The notes beneath the pieces were generated by a model. That model was not told where the DNA came from. It saw only the letters and a program-made list of their open reading frames with translations, and did no database searches. Shown here piece after piece: positions 1 to 7,779 of a DNA stretch of 64,000 nt (position 1 is its first letter; each line of letters starts with the position of its first letter). The stretch lies in assembly GCA_000431835.1 (NCBI GenBank), contig HF987922.1:51657-115656 (forward strand). The letters run 5' to 3'. Both the position numbers and the translations under genes were made by a program. Source of the DNA: Succinatimonas sp. CAG:777. Lineage in GTDB: Bacteria > Pseudomonadota > Gammaproteobacteria > Enterobacterales > Succinivibrionaceae.

Positions 1-2
1 AC

Positions 3-680
3 GTATTCTTCAAAGTTGGTCCTACTTGGAACAGATCAACAGTTGGTGGCCAGGACTTCACTCAGTGGGGCGCTGTTATCGGTTTAGGTGGCCAGTGGGC
101 ACTTAACGAGAGCGTAGCAATCCGTGCTGGTTACGATTACTTATACAGAACCTTACACAGCAATAATGACGGTGCAAGATTAAGCAACGGTTTATTATAT
201 GTTGGTGTACAATATACCTTCGGTGCTCCTGCTCCTGTAGCTCCAGCTCCTGTAGCAGCTCCAGTTGAGAAGAAGACTGTTCGTGTAACTGAGAACCACA
301 GCCTAGCAGCTGGTTTATTATTCCCATTTGATGGTTCAACCTTATCAACACAGGGTAAGAAAGCTATTTCTGACGTCGTAGCTTCATCAAAGAACTTACA
401 GAATACTGAGTTCGAAGTTTACGGTTATACTGACCGTATCGGTTCAGATGCTTACAACCAGAAGTTATCACAGAAGCGTGCTGATGCAGTAACTTCTGAG
501 TTACAGGCAGAGGGCGTAAACACAGTTAAGGCTTCAGAGGGCCGTGGTAAGGCTTCTCCTGTAACTGGCAACAAGTGCGATTCAGTAAAGGGCCGTCAGG
601 CTGTTATCGACTGCTTAGCACCAGATCGTCGTGTTGAGATCGTTGTTACCGGTGATACCGTTAAAGAAGAGCAGGAATAA
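3..680 (+). CDS. ompA: OmpA family outer membrane porin, 3' part (5' end outside window)
   Basis: The frame is open from the window edge to a TAA at 678-680, so only the C-terminal ~225 residues are present. The first part is the last strands of the 8-stranded beta-barrel, ending in an aromatic-rich strand (GLLYVGVQYTFG). A Pro/Ala-rich hinge (APAPVAPAPVAAP) follows. The periplasmic OmpA domain comes next, with the peptidoglycan-binding core VYGYTDRIGSDAYNQKLSQK and a C-terminal RRVEI strand. Two cysteines (NKCDSV and VIDCLAPD) sit where E. coli OmpA has its disulfide, which supports OmpA rather than Pal. The family anchors the outer membrane to the cell wall. Codons are strongly biased (AAG, GAG, CAG, GGT, TTA) compared with neighbours, as expected for a very highly expressed protein. 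A hairpin and a Rho-independent terminator follow the stop. Confidence 0.95.
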   Translation, partial: VFFKVGPTWNRSTVGGQDFTQWGAVIGLGGQWALNESVAIRAGYDYLYRTLHSNNDGARLSNGLLYVGVQYTFGAPAPVAPAPVAAPVEKKTVRVTENHSLAAGLLFPFDGSTLSTQGKKAISDVVASSKNLQNTEFEVYGYTDRIGSDAYNQKLSQKRADAVTSELQAEGVNTVKASEGRGKASPVTGNKCDSVKGRQAVIDCLAPDRRVEIVVTGDTVKEEQE

Positions 681-702
681 TATCTAACTTATGAGTTAGA
701 TA
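681..702 (+). other. Perfect hairpin directly after the ompA stop
   Basis: TATCTAAC and GTTAGATA (8 bp, 6-base loop) start at the base after the ompA TAA and precede the true terminator. A stable 3' UTR stem here could protect the mRNA from exonucleases. That role is an inference. Confidence 0.5.
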
Positions 703-713
703 TTTCCTAAAGA

Positions 714-737
714 AACCCAGCGAAAGCTGGGTTTTTT
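714..737 (+). terminator. Rho-independent terminator of ompA
   Basis: AACCCAGC / GCTGGGTT forms an 8-bp stem with a GAAA tetraloop, followed by a T-run, about 35 bases after the ompA stop. Confidence 0.9.
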
Positions 738-751
738 GTTGCGCTATGAGC

Positions 752-781
752 AAAAAAAAACGCTACACAAAGGTAGCGTTT
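752..781 (-). terminator. Rho-independent terminator of the COG0523 GTPase gene
   Basis: On the minus strand, AAACGCTAC and GTAGCGTTT pair (9 bp, 6-base loop) and are followed by a run of eight or more T. It lies about 20 bases past the stop of the minus-strand gene that ends at 800. Confidence 0.9.
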
Positions 782-799
782 CTGAAGATTCAAGACTGA

Positions 800-1945
800 C
801 TATTCGTCAGCTTTTTCAATTCCATCAATCATTTGCTGATAATAAGATACTGCAGCACTGTCAGGATTTAGCATAACTTCTTTGAACATATGCTTAATCT
901 GCTCTAAAACAGAAGCTCTGCAGATGAATACCAACTGAGATTTCTTCTCGCCTTCAGGCCAGCCTTTTAGCTCTGCTAGAGGGTATAAATTGCCTAATAC
1001 GCCGTGAATAACGATTGGCTTATCTTGTCCCTTAAGATCAATGATACCTTTGATTCTTAAAATAGAATCACCGTATTGATCTTGAACTGTTGAAATACCA
1101 GACAATAGAGCTAACGGCTCAATAGGCTCATCAAACTCTAGACAGAATGAATCGATGTCGGAGTGAGCGATGATCTTTGGTTTTGATACGCCTATAGCGC
1201 CATTTACAGATGCAGGACGGAAAGATGAAGCTAAGTTAGGAGACTTAATGTTAAGCCATGAGGTAACTTTTTTATCATAAGCCTGATTTGCATTCTTATA
1301 AGGTCCAATATCAAATAAGATCTTAGGTGAGATATTGCCTTTTACTGCAGGGAAGACCTTAGCTGAAGGGTTAATCTTGGCTGTAATCTCATAAATTGCA
1401 TCTAACTCATCTGAATCAATAAGATCAGTCTTACTTACAATTACGATATCAGCTAAAGCGATTTGTTTAACAGCTTCATACTGTTTCTTTAGCTGTTCTC
1501 TTACGAACATACCATCTAAAACAGTGATAGTACCATCATGATAGTAATGATCTAAAAGAAAATCGTCATTATTTAAAGTGCCAATGACACCAGCAGGATC
1601 TGCTAAGCCTGTAGTCTCAATGATGACTCTCTTAAAAGCAGGAATGTCACCTCTTTGAGCTTTAATGAAGTTAGTAGCAAGACTGTCTACTAAAGCACCT
1701 TGTAGTGAACAACAGATACATCCAGATTGCAATAGTACAACTGATGAGTCCACTGCCTCTACAAGCTCATGATCTAAGCCAACATCACCAAATTCATTGA
1801 TAAGTACAAGAGTATCTTTAAACTCTGGGCTGTTTACCCAGTGATTTAATAAAGTTGTTTTACCGCTTCCTAAAAAACCGGTAATAATATTGACGGGGAT
1901 TTTGTTCTCGTCGTTTTCTGCAGTATTTTCTGCGTAATCTGACAT
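800..1945 (-). CDS. COG0523 (CobW/P47K) GTPase, putative metal chaperone
   Basis: This 381-residue protein is a G3E-family P-loop GTPase. A short acidic N-terminus leads to the Walker A motif GFLGSGKTT at residues 23-31. The family's metal-binding motif, here GCICCSLQ with Cys76, Cys78 and Cys79, lies between switch regions. A guanine-specificity motif (SKTD) is visible, and a CobW C-terminal domain ends the protein. COG0523 members load zinc, cobalt or iron onto client proteins; the metal here cannot be told from sequence. There is no His-rich metal-sensing tail of the kind seen in several zinc-linked members. No Zur-like operator was recognised upstream. The gene is transcribed alone or with the hydrolase gene 11 bases upstream and ends at a strong terminator. 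Family call is firm; the substrate is unknown. Confidence 0.88.
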   Translation of the reverse strand: MSDYAENTAENDENKIPVNIITGFLGSGKTTLLNHWVNSPEFKDTLVLINEFGDVGLDHELVEAVDSSVVLLQSGCICCSLQGALVDSLATNFIKAQRGDIPAFKRVIIETTGLADPAGVIGTLNNDDFLLDHYYHDGTITVLDGMFVREQLKKQYEAVKQIALADIVIVSKTDLIDSDELDAIYEITAKINPSAKVFPAVKGNISPKILFDIGPYKNANQAYDKKVTSWLNIKSPNLASSFRPASVNGAIGVSKPKIIAHSDIDSFCLEFDEPIEPLALLSGISTVQDQYGDSILRIKGIIDLKGQDKPIVIHGVLGNLYPLAELKGWPEGEKKSQLVFICRASVLEQIKHMFKEVMLNPDSAAVSYYQQMIDGIEKADE

Positions 1946-1956
1946 GGTTAATTATC

Positions 1957-2919
1957 CTAATCAAATAGAAAATCTAATGCGTTTGATAAAGATCTTATCC
2001 TAAATTCGTCACTTTCGTTAATTAAATCATGATAAGCATTATCAATTATTTCAAATTTAGGAGGTACAGGATCTCCTTGATGATTTTCAAAGAAATGTTC
2101 AGCTACAGCCGTACTTACCACTTTATCACATCCTGCGCTTTGACAATACACTGGAATGGTGAAGGTAAAGGTAGAATCAATGATCTCCATTTGCTTGCGC
2201 ATAGCTTCTTTTACAAAGCGATAGGTAGGTCCTCCGATAGTAAGCTTGGGGTGCTTGGTATAATAGTCATGGTAAGCTTCATATCGTTCTTTTGAGTGGC
2301 TGTGGTGATTGATTTCAAAAGGGATCTTTTTGTATTCCTTCCCATGAGGAGTGTACATTGTAGATAGAAAAGGTAATGAACCAAAGGTCATTACCAATCC
2401 AGTCAAGAGTGGCTTTGGAAGGTTAAAAAATGGCCACAAATAAGGAGCAATAAGGGCTGCTTTTGAAGGCTTGTTTTTAAAGTTCTTAATAATATCTAAT
2501 GATACTAATCCGCCTAAAGAAAAAGCTAAGAGTTTATAGTTTTTGATGTTTAGCTTATCTAGCATAAACAAATCGTCTTTAGCTAAATCCTCAAAATGAT
2601 TGATATGACATTTTTGAAGATCCTGTAATAATCTTGTAGATTCAGCCTGACCTCTTGCAAACAAGATCACTGCAGATATCTTTAACAGATTAAGAGTATA
2701 GAGAAATTCAGCAAATTTATGTGGAATTTCACCTCTTCCTGGGATAATTACCAAAGTATCAGTGGCATCATCTGCATCCATCTTGGCTGCGGTGACGGTA
2801 TAGCCGTCTTTGGTTTTAAAAGAGAGTTTTTGGACTTTGCTTTTATAGAAGTCTTCGATATCAGAGCGCTCTTTTTCTAGAGCTTCAGTGGAGAGAAAAG
2901 AATCTTCAAATCTATTCAT
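1957..2919 (-). CDS. Alpha/beta hydrolase similar to lysophospholipase L2 (PldB-like)
   Basis: The order of motifs follows PldB. An oxyanion-side segment VIIPGRGEIPHKFAEFLY resembles the PGRIES segment of E. coli PldB. A strand with FARGQAEST corresponds to the DHRGQGRS region. A nucleophile elbow AFSLGG carries the likely catalytic Ser, with Ala-x-Ser-x-Gly as in PldB. A late YHDLINESDEFR segment supplies the likely catalytic His. Members cleave acyl chains from lysophospholipids at the inner membrane. An upstream in-frame GTG at 2955 would add 12 residues (MYMLTLRIYTTY) but has no ribosome site. The ATG at 2919 has a rather distant GAGGAT, so the start is uncertain. The gene lies 11 bases before the COG0523 gene on the same strand, so the two may be co-transcribed. 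Lipid specificity is not provable here. Confidence 0.72.
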   Translation of the reverse strand: MNRFEDSFLSTEALEKERSDIEDFYKSKVQKLSFKTKDGYTVTAAKMDADDATDTLVIIPGRGEIPHKFAEFLYTLNLLKISAVILFARGQAESTRLLQDLQKCHINHFEDLAKDDLFMLDKLNIKNYKLLAFSLGGLVSLDIIKNFKNKPSKAALIAPYLWPFFNLPKPLLTGLVMTFGSLPFLSTMYTPHGKEYKKIPFEINHHSHSKERYEAYHDYYTKHPKLTIGGPTYRFVKEAMRKQMEIIDSTFTFTIPVYCQSAGCDKVVSTAVAEHFFENHQGDPVPPKFEIIDNAYHDLINESDEFRIRSLSNALDFLFD

Positions 2920-2987
2920 ATAAGTTGTGTATATCCTCAATGTCAGCATATACACAATATATGATCTGAGTTTAAATTAAAATAGCG

Positions 2988-5156
2988 CTAGCGACGGCGG
3001 TAGATTGTGATCACATTTGGGACAGCTTTAATGCGTTTGATAACGCTAGCTAAGTGCAATCTGTCTCTTACTGTTACAATTAAATTCATTACAAAAGTTT
3101 TTTCATCCTTTTGATCTGAATTGATGCTTTCAATTCTAGAACCTGCTACATCAACTGCATTTGAGATTTCAGAAACGATACCCTGCCTGTTCTCAAGTTC
3201 AATTAAAAGCCCTGTCTTAAACTCCATATTAGCGGTAACAGCATAGTTCCAACTTACGTTCAGAGACTTAGAAGGTACCTTATCTGAATCTCTAAAGTTC
3301 TTACAGTTAGCAGTATGAATAACAATACCACGACCTTGAGCAATGTGAGCGATGATGTCATCACCTGGAATTGGCATACAGCACTGAGCAAAAGTAAATG
3401 GCATGCCTCCGGTACCTTTGACAGGTAACTCATGGTGATTGTGAGAATTTGGATCTAAGAACTTGGCTACAGCTACAGTTAAGATATTACCCATAGCAAT
3501 ATCGCAGAACAGGGTCTTTAAATCAGGCTCTTTAAAGTTCTCTAAGATATTGTCAATTTGTTCTTGAGTGAGTGAATCAATACGCTGAGACTTTAAAGTA
3601 TTCTGTAACAGTCTTCTACCGATGAGCTGGCACTCTTGAGTTCTTAAGCCCTTTAGATACTGTCTGATTGATGATCTTGCTTTTGAGGTTACTACTGTTG
3701 ATAACCAAATAGCATTAGGACATGCATTCTGTGAAGTAATGATCTCTACAGACTGACCTGACTCTAAGCTTCTTGAAAGAGGGAATACATGGTGATTTAC
3801 TCTGGCACCAATGCAGTGATTACCAATATCTGTGTGCAGAGCATAAGCAAAATCAACAGGTGTAGCACCCTTTGGTAAATTATAAATAGTACCGTCAGGT
3901 GTGAATACGAAAATTGAATCAGGGAATAGATCTGTTTTAACGTCTTCAACGAATTCCATTGAAGAGCCAGCACTTTGCTGAAGATCAATAAGATTCTTAA
4001 TCCAATCCTGAGCATTCTTTTGAGAAGCTGTAGAAACAGCCTGAGAGCCATTTTCTTTATAAGCCCAGTGAGCAGCTACACCGCGAGCTGCCATTTGATC
4101 CATGAACTCTGTTCTAATCTGGATCTCAATAGGTACGCCGTGTGGACCTACTAATGAGGTATGAAGAGACTGATAGCCATTGAGTTTTGGAATTGCAATG
4201 TAATCTTTAAATCCGTTAGGCCGAGGCTTGAACAGATTATGCATCTGACCTAAAACTCGATAGCAGGTATCTACGTCTTTTAGAATAATTCTAAAGCCGT
4301 AAACATCCATGATTTCACGGAATTGAAGCTCTTTTTTAACCATTTTCCTATAAATGGAATAGAGTCTTTTTTCTCTGCCTAAGACTTTAGCTTCAATATG
4401 AGATTCCTTTAGTCTTGCTTTAATAGCTTCAAGAATATTAGAAACAACTTCCTTACGATTATTTCTGGCTCTTGTAACGGCTGCTTTAAGAACTCTATAG
4501 CGCATAGGATAGATAGAGGCCATACAGAGTTCTTCTAATTCAGCTCTGATATCAGAAATACCTAAACGATTAGCAATTGGGACGAAAACTTCTAATGTCT
4601 CTTTTGCAATACGAACTCTTTTATCTGGACGCAATGCGCCTAAAGTTCTCATGTTATGAGTTCTATCAGCTAACTTTATCAAGATGACTCGAATATCCTT
4701 GGTCATTGCCAAGATCATCTTTCTAAAGTTCTCCATTTGAGCTTCTTTGTAGTCATGGAAGCGCAATTTATCCAGTTTGGTAACGCCCTCTACAATTTCA
4801 TTTACTGTAGGACCAAACTCTTCTTCTAGCATTTTGCTAGTAATAAAAGTGTCTTCAACTACATCATGGAGCAGTGCTGCTTGTACAGATTCAACATCAA
4901 GATGCATCTGAGCGATGACAGTAGCAACAGCGATAGGATGGATGATATAAGGTTCGCCAGAAGCTCTTTTTTGCTCACGGTGTGCTACATCAGCAACGTA
5001 GAAAGTTCTGTCAATTAAAGCAATTGCCGTTTCAGGAAGGTATGAGCAGAGCAATGCTCTTAAATGCTCATAATAAGAAAAGTTAGGAGAGGAAAGTGCC
5101 TGATCTAATGGCGATATACCTTCACATTTGGGAATAGTACGTGCTTCCTCTCCCAT
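2988..5156 (-). CDS. spoT: Bifunctional (p)ppGpp synthetase/hydrolase SpoT
   Basis: The protein is 722 residues (E. coli SpoT about 702). It begins with an HD hydrolase domain whose metal ligands are intact: His73 in YIIHP, His97-Asp98 in LLHDVVEDT, and KLADRTHNMRTLG further on. The synthetase domain follows (RPNGFKDYIAIPK, NGYQSLHT, VEIQIRT-like VPIEIQIRT). Then come the TGS domain (FVFTPDGTIYNLPKGATPV), a Cys-rich segment (QCCMPIPGDD) and a C-terminal ACT domain. Intact HD residues separate it from RelA, which is hydrolase-dead. It makes and degrades the stringent-response alarmone in the cytoplasm. It lies 11 bases after rpoZ, the usual gammaproteobacterial pair, and has a good AGGAG ribosome site before its ATG. 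The familiar downstream partners (trmH, recG) are not adjacent; recG sits about 11 kb away. Confidence 0.97.
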   Translation of the reverse strand: MGEEARTIPKCEGISPLDQALSSPNFSYYEHLRALLCSYLPETAIALIDRTFYVADVAHREQKRASGEPYIIHPIAVATVIAQMHLDVESVQAALLHDVVEDTFITSKMLEEEFGPTVNEIVEGVTKLDKLRFHDYKEAQMENFRKMILAMTKDIRVILIKLADRTHNMRTLGALRPDKRVRIAKETLEVFVPIANRLGISDIRAELEELCMASIYPMRYRVLKAAVTRARNNRKEVVSNILEAIKARLKESHIEAKVLGREKRLYSIYRKMVKKELQFREIMDVYGFRIILKDVDTCYRVLGQMHNLFKPRPNGFKDYIAIPKLNGYQSLHTSLVGPHGVPIEIQIRTEFMDQMAARGVAAHWAYKENGSQAVSTASQKNAQDWIKNLIDLQQSAGSSMEFVEDVKTDLFPDSIFVFTPDGTIYNLPKGATPVDFAYALHTDIGNHCIGARVNHHVFPLSRSLESGQSVEIITSQNACPNAIWLSTVVTSKARSSIRQYLKGLRTQECQLIGRRLLQNTLKSQRIDSLTQEQIDNILENFKEPDLKTLFCDIAMGNILTVAVAKFLDPNSHNHHELPVKGTGGMPFTFAQCCMPIPGDDIIAHIAQGRGIVIHTANCKNFRDSDKVPSKSLNVSWNYAVTANMEFKTGLLIELENRQGIVSEISNAVDVAGSRIESINSDQKDEKTFVMNLIVTVRDRLHLASVIKRIKAVPNVITIYRRR

Positions 5157-5167
5157 ATTGAGATCTC

Positions 5168-5452
5168 CTAGTTGAACATCTCAACGCCGTCGATAGGAGC
5201 AAACTCGTTATCAGCAGGATGTACTGATGAATCCCTTAAGTGCTCTTTGCGGTCTTGCTTATCTAAGAATTCTTTAGTGATAAGACCTTCTTCAATCTCA
5301 CGTAAAGCGATAACAGTTGGCTTATCCTTTTCTTCTTCTACAAGAGGATTGCTGCCAGATGCAATCTGACGAGCGCGACGAGCTGCAAGTAAAACTAAGT
5401 CAAAACGATTGCCAACTTTTGCAACTGCATCTTCAACGGTAACTCTAGCCAT
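5168..5452 (-). CDS. rpoZ: RNA polymerase omega subunit
   Basis: This 94-residue protein starts [20 protein letters not shown] and continues [11 protein letters not shown], the conserved omega core that clamps the C-terminal tail of beta-prime. The next segment, [14 protein letters not shown], is also typical. Length matches E. coli omega (91). It is the first gene of the rpoZ-spoT operon. About 290 bases of non-coding DNA lie upstream, with a candidate promoter at 5668-5673 and a leader hairpin. Confidence 0.97.
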   Translation of the reverse strand: MARVTVEDAVAKVGNRFDLVLLAARRARQIASGSNPLVEEEKDKPTVIALREIEEGLITKEFLDKQDRKEHLRDSSVHPADNEFAPIDGVEMFN

Positions 5453-5584
5453 TTATACGTACCTTCATTTAACTAAGGTTTTTATTTATCTAGGTCTTAA
5501 TTTAATTCTAACACCTAGAACGAAAAAAACTATTGTTTATTACAAAACAAATCATTATGCCTTTTTTAAGTCAAAAAATTGCAC

Positions 5585-5603
5585 CTCAAACGTAGTGTTT
5601 GAG
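5585..5603 (-). other. Hairpin in the rpoZ leader
   Basis: CTCAAAC and GTTTGAG form a 7-bp stem around a 5-base loop. On the rpoZ strand a run of six T follows six bases after the stem. It lies between the candidate promoter and the rpoZ start, so it could be a weak attenuator. This is an inference only. Confidence 0.35.
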
Positions 5604-5667
5604 TGTTTTTGACTCAAATCGTGAAAAAAAGGCAGGTCTGTTTTGAGTAAGACACAAAACTCACGCC

Positions 5668-5673
5668 ATTATA
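5668..5673 (-). promoter_or_regulatory. Candidate -10 box for rpoZ-spoT
   Basis: A perfect TATAAT is present on the minus strand in GTGTATAATGG. No convincing -35 lies at the usual distance. It would give an mRNA leader of about 210 bases before rpoZ. Other promoters in the region cannot be excluded. Confidence 0.4.
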
Positions 5674-5746
5674 CACGAATTTTAAGCATACTACGGACAA
5701 AATATTAATCTTTTGTCCTATTAATACTGACAATTAATTCTGTATG

Positions 5747-6361
5747 TTATAGACCAAATTTCTCTGTAATGTAGTGTTTTTGTTTGTCCATCTTCTGACG
5801 ATTTGAAAGAATGATTGAGCGCATATTTAATAGGCTTTCATCAAAATCGTCATTTACGATGACATAGTCATATTCGTTGTAATGAGAGATTTCGCTTATA
5901 GCTTTGCTCATTCTCTTTTCAATAACTTCAGGCGCATCTGTAGCTCTAGTTACTAAACGGCGATTTAGCTCTTCTAATGAAGGTGGAACAATAAAGATAC
6001 CTTTAGCATCTGGAGTTTGCTGTCTAATCTGACGAGCTCCCTGCCAATCGATATCTAAAAGAACATCTTTTCCTTCATTAAGCCACTGTTCTACTATTTC
6101 ACGAGAAGTTCCATAGTAGTGATCAAACACATGAGCATATTCATAGAAAGCATTTCTTTCAATTAGCTTTTCAAACTCTTCATTGGTTATGAAGTGATAG
6201 CTTACATGATCGATTTCACCTGGTCTTGGAGCTCTAGTGGTGTGAGATACAGACAGTCTTAATTTGTCATCTAAATTAAATCGTTTTAATAGAGCATCAA
6301 TTAAAGATGATTTTCCAGCTCCAGAAGGAGCTGATACGATAAACAAAGTTCCTTTACTCAT
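5747..6361 (-). CDS. gmk: Guanylate kinase
   Basis: This 204-residue protein phosphorylates GMP to GDP with ATP, an essential step of purine salvage and synthesis. The P-loop [10 protein letters not shown] is at residues 10-19. The GMP-binding segment [20 protein letters not shown] and the aspartate of [13 protein letters not shown] are present, and the lid region ([11 protein letters not shown]) is intact. Length equals the E. coli enzyme (207). The gene is last in an operon with engB, two bases upstream, and the DUF3334 gene, so nucleotide supply and ribosome assembly genes are linked. In E. coli gmk sits with rpoZ-spoT. Here rpoZ is the next gene on the same strand but is separated by 294 bases with its own promoter. 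Confidence 0.97.
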   Translation of the reverse strand: MSKGTLFIVSAPSGAGKSSLIDALLKRFNLDDKLRLSVSHTTRAPRPGEIDHVSYHFITNEEFEKLIERNAFYEYAHVFDHYYGTSREIVEQWLNEGKDVLLDIDWQGARQIRQQTPDAKGIFIVPPSLEELNRRLVTRATDAPEVIEKRMSKAISEISHYNEYDYVIVNDDFDESLLNMRSIILSNRQKMDKQKHYITEKFGL

Positions 6362-6363
6362 TT

Positions 6364-7005
6364 TTAATTATTTTCGTCGTCAGTGTGGAATAGGGTAAAC
6401 CAGTTCTTTAATACGTTACGAACCTCGTCTACACCAATTTTTTTGAGAGCTGAAAAAGCAATGATTGTGAAATTTCCGCCAAACTCGCTTAGCTGAGTTC
6501 TAACTTCACCTACCATCTCTTTTCTCTTATTAACACCAAATTTATCTGCTTTGGTTAAGAGAATCAGACATGGAAGATTTGCGGCAATAGACCAATCGAT
6601 AATCATTCTGTCATGGTCACGAAGAGGAGTTCTGATATCCATAGTAACAACTAAGCCACATAGACATTTACGCTGTTGCAGATAATCAGTCATTGCTTTT
6701 TGCCATTGAAGTTTCATGTGCTCAGGAACTTGAGCATAGCCGTAACCTGGCAAGTCGACGATGAACTTTCCTTCTTCAACTTTAAAAAGGTTGATAAGTC
6801 TAGTTCTACCAGGAGTGCGACTGGTCTTTGCTAAGTTCTTCTGATCACAAATGGCATTGATTGATGATGATTTTCCTGAATTAGAACGACCAATGATAGC
6901 AATCTCAGCGCCCATATCTTCAGGAAGCTTAGTGATATCTGGGGCGCTTGTTACAAATTTGGTTTTTCTAAAATCTAGGACATTCTTTTTAATAATGTCG
7001 GTCAT
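6364..7005 (-). CDS. engB: Ribosome biogenesis GTPase EngB (YsxC/YihA)
   Basis: The protein has 213 residues and the full set of small-GTPase motifs. G1 is GRSNSGKSS at 39-47, where most homologues have GRSNAGKSS. The G2 region is [13 protein letters not shown]3 is DLPGYGY at 84-90, and G4 is LLTKADKF. EngB is needed for assembly of the large ribosomal subunit. Its ATG directly abuts the TAA of the preceding DUF3334 gene (TAAATG), so its translation is probably coupled to that gene. gmk starts two bases after it. The product is cytosolic. The three-gene order looks like a dedicated operon read from one promoter upstream of 7629. Confidence 0.96.
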   Translation of the reverse strand: MTDIIKKNVLDFRKTKFVTSAPDITKLPEDMGAEIAIIGRSNSGKSSSINAICDQKNLAKTSRTPGRTRLINLFKVEEGKFIVDLPGYGYAQVPEHMKLQWQKAMTDYLQQRKCLCGLVVTMDIRTPLRDHDRMIIDWSIAANLPCLILLTKADKFGVNKRKEMVGEVRTQLSEFGGNFTIIAFSALKKIGVDEVRNVLKNWFTLFHTDDENN

Positions 7006-7629
7006 TTATCTTTCTTGGGTATACTGCTCTAGAATATCATCAGGTGATAATGTAGTGTGACTTTCAAATTCACGTAATGCTGTAAAACTAGTATCGTCCA
7101 TTGCTAATTCAACATAGAATACATTGCCACCTTCTGTGTGGAATGTAACTTTACCATATTTAGGGTTGTCTAGGTTAACTGAAATACTAATTTGAACTTC
7201 TCTTGGCAGTACTAACATCTTTGGCTGAGACTGATCAATGCGAATATGTAACTCTTCGCTGATTTGACGGGTGAAGTTACCAATGATTTGATTCATTAAC
7301 TCACCTAAAGTATTACTTACCTCATCCTGAGTGTAATTTTTTGCCATTTCTACTTCAGGAATTCCCATGTTTCTAAGATATGAAGTGTAGATCTCCATAG
7401 CTGTTTCTTTAGGAAAGTTGATCACAACCATTCCTGAGAATGAACCTGTAAACATAACAAAGGTACCAATATCAGGAGTTAAGAGGGTCTTGGTGATCTT
7501 TTGTACTAGTGGTGCGTATCTAGTTTCCTGTGAGGTTGCAGAAGTGATGACATTTGCAACGCTCTGGCATAAGGTCATTATAATGTCGCTGCAGTCTACT
7601 CTTTTTGAATTGTTTTCTATTTCTGTCAT
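7006..7629 (-). CDS. DUF3334 family protein, CheX-like fold
   Basis: This 207-residue protein matches, from memory, the DUF3334 family of Vibrio and Shewanella. Conserved segments are DIIMTLCQSV, the central GTFVMFTGSFSGMVVINF strand pair, and DEVSNTLGELMNQIIGNF. That last helix resembles the ExxN helix of CheX/CheC/FliY phosphatases (here E-L-x-N-Q). The family is therefore probably CheX-like, but a phosphatase activity on CheY is not established for it. No signal peptide or membrane segment is seen. A very strong GGAGGATTT ribosome site precedes the ATG, and the stop abuts the engB start. No chemotaxis gene lies in the window, so its job beside engB and gmk is open. Confidence 0.75.
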   Translation of the reverse strand: MTEIENNSKRVDCSDIIMTLCQSVANVITSATSQETRYAPLVQKITKTLLTPDIGTFVMFTGSFSGMVVINFPKETAMEIYTSYLRNMGIPEVEMAKNYTQDEVSNTLGELMNQIIGNFTRQISEELHIRIDQSQPKMLVLPREVQISISVNLDNPKYGKVTFHTEGGNVFYVELAMDDTSFTALREFESHTTLSPDDILEQYTQER

Positions 7630-7716
7630 AAATCCTCCAAAATACTCTTTTTAAATAAGCATAGGCTAAACGCAAAATATTTTGTGTGAGTTAATCTGAT
7701 AATTTGAAATTGGAGA

Positions 7717-7750
7717 CAAAAAAAAGCGTTAACTTTATGAAATTAACGCC
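7717..7750 (-). terminator. Rho-independent terminator of glnLG
   Basis: GGCGTTAA and TTAACGC pair around a 10-base loop, followed on the minus strand by a run of eight T. It lies about 30 bases beyond the glnG stop. The opposite strand has a five-T run, so it may work in both directions. Confidence 0.85.
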
Positions 7751-7779
7751 TTTTTGAGAATGACATAATCTTAAGATTA

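Noticed and set aside
2400..2560. PldB-like protein as catalytically dead because its elbow starts with Ala
   Set aside because: E. coli PldB itself has A-x-S-x-G at this place, and the catalytic Ser and His are present.
1957..2955. Extended start (GTG at 2955) for the PldB-like gene
   Set aside because: No ribosome site upstream of it, and the extra 12 residues do not match the family.
7672..7686. CAAAATATTTTG palindrome upstream of the DUF3334 gene as an operator
   Set aside because: AT-rich 12-mer expected by chance in such DNA, with no matching regulator known to me.
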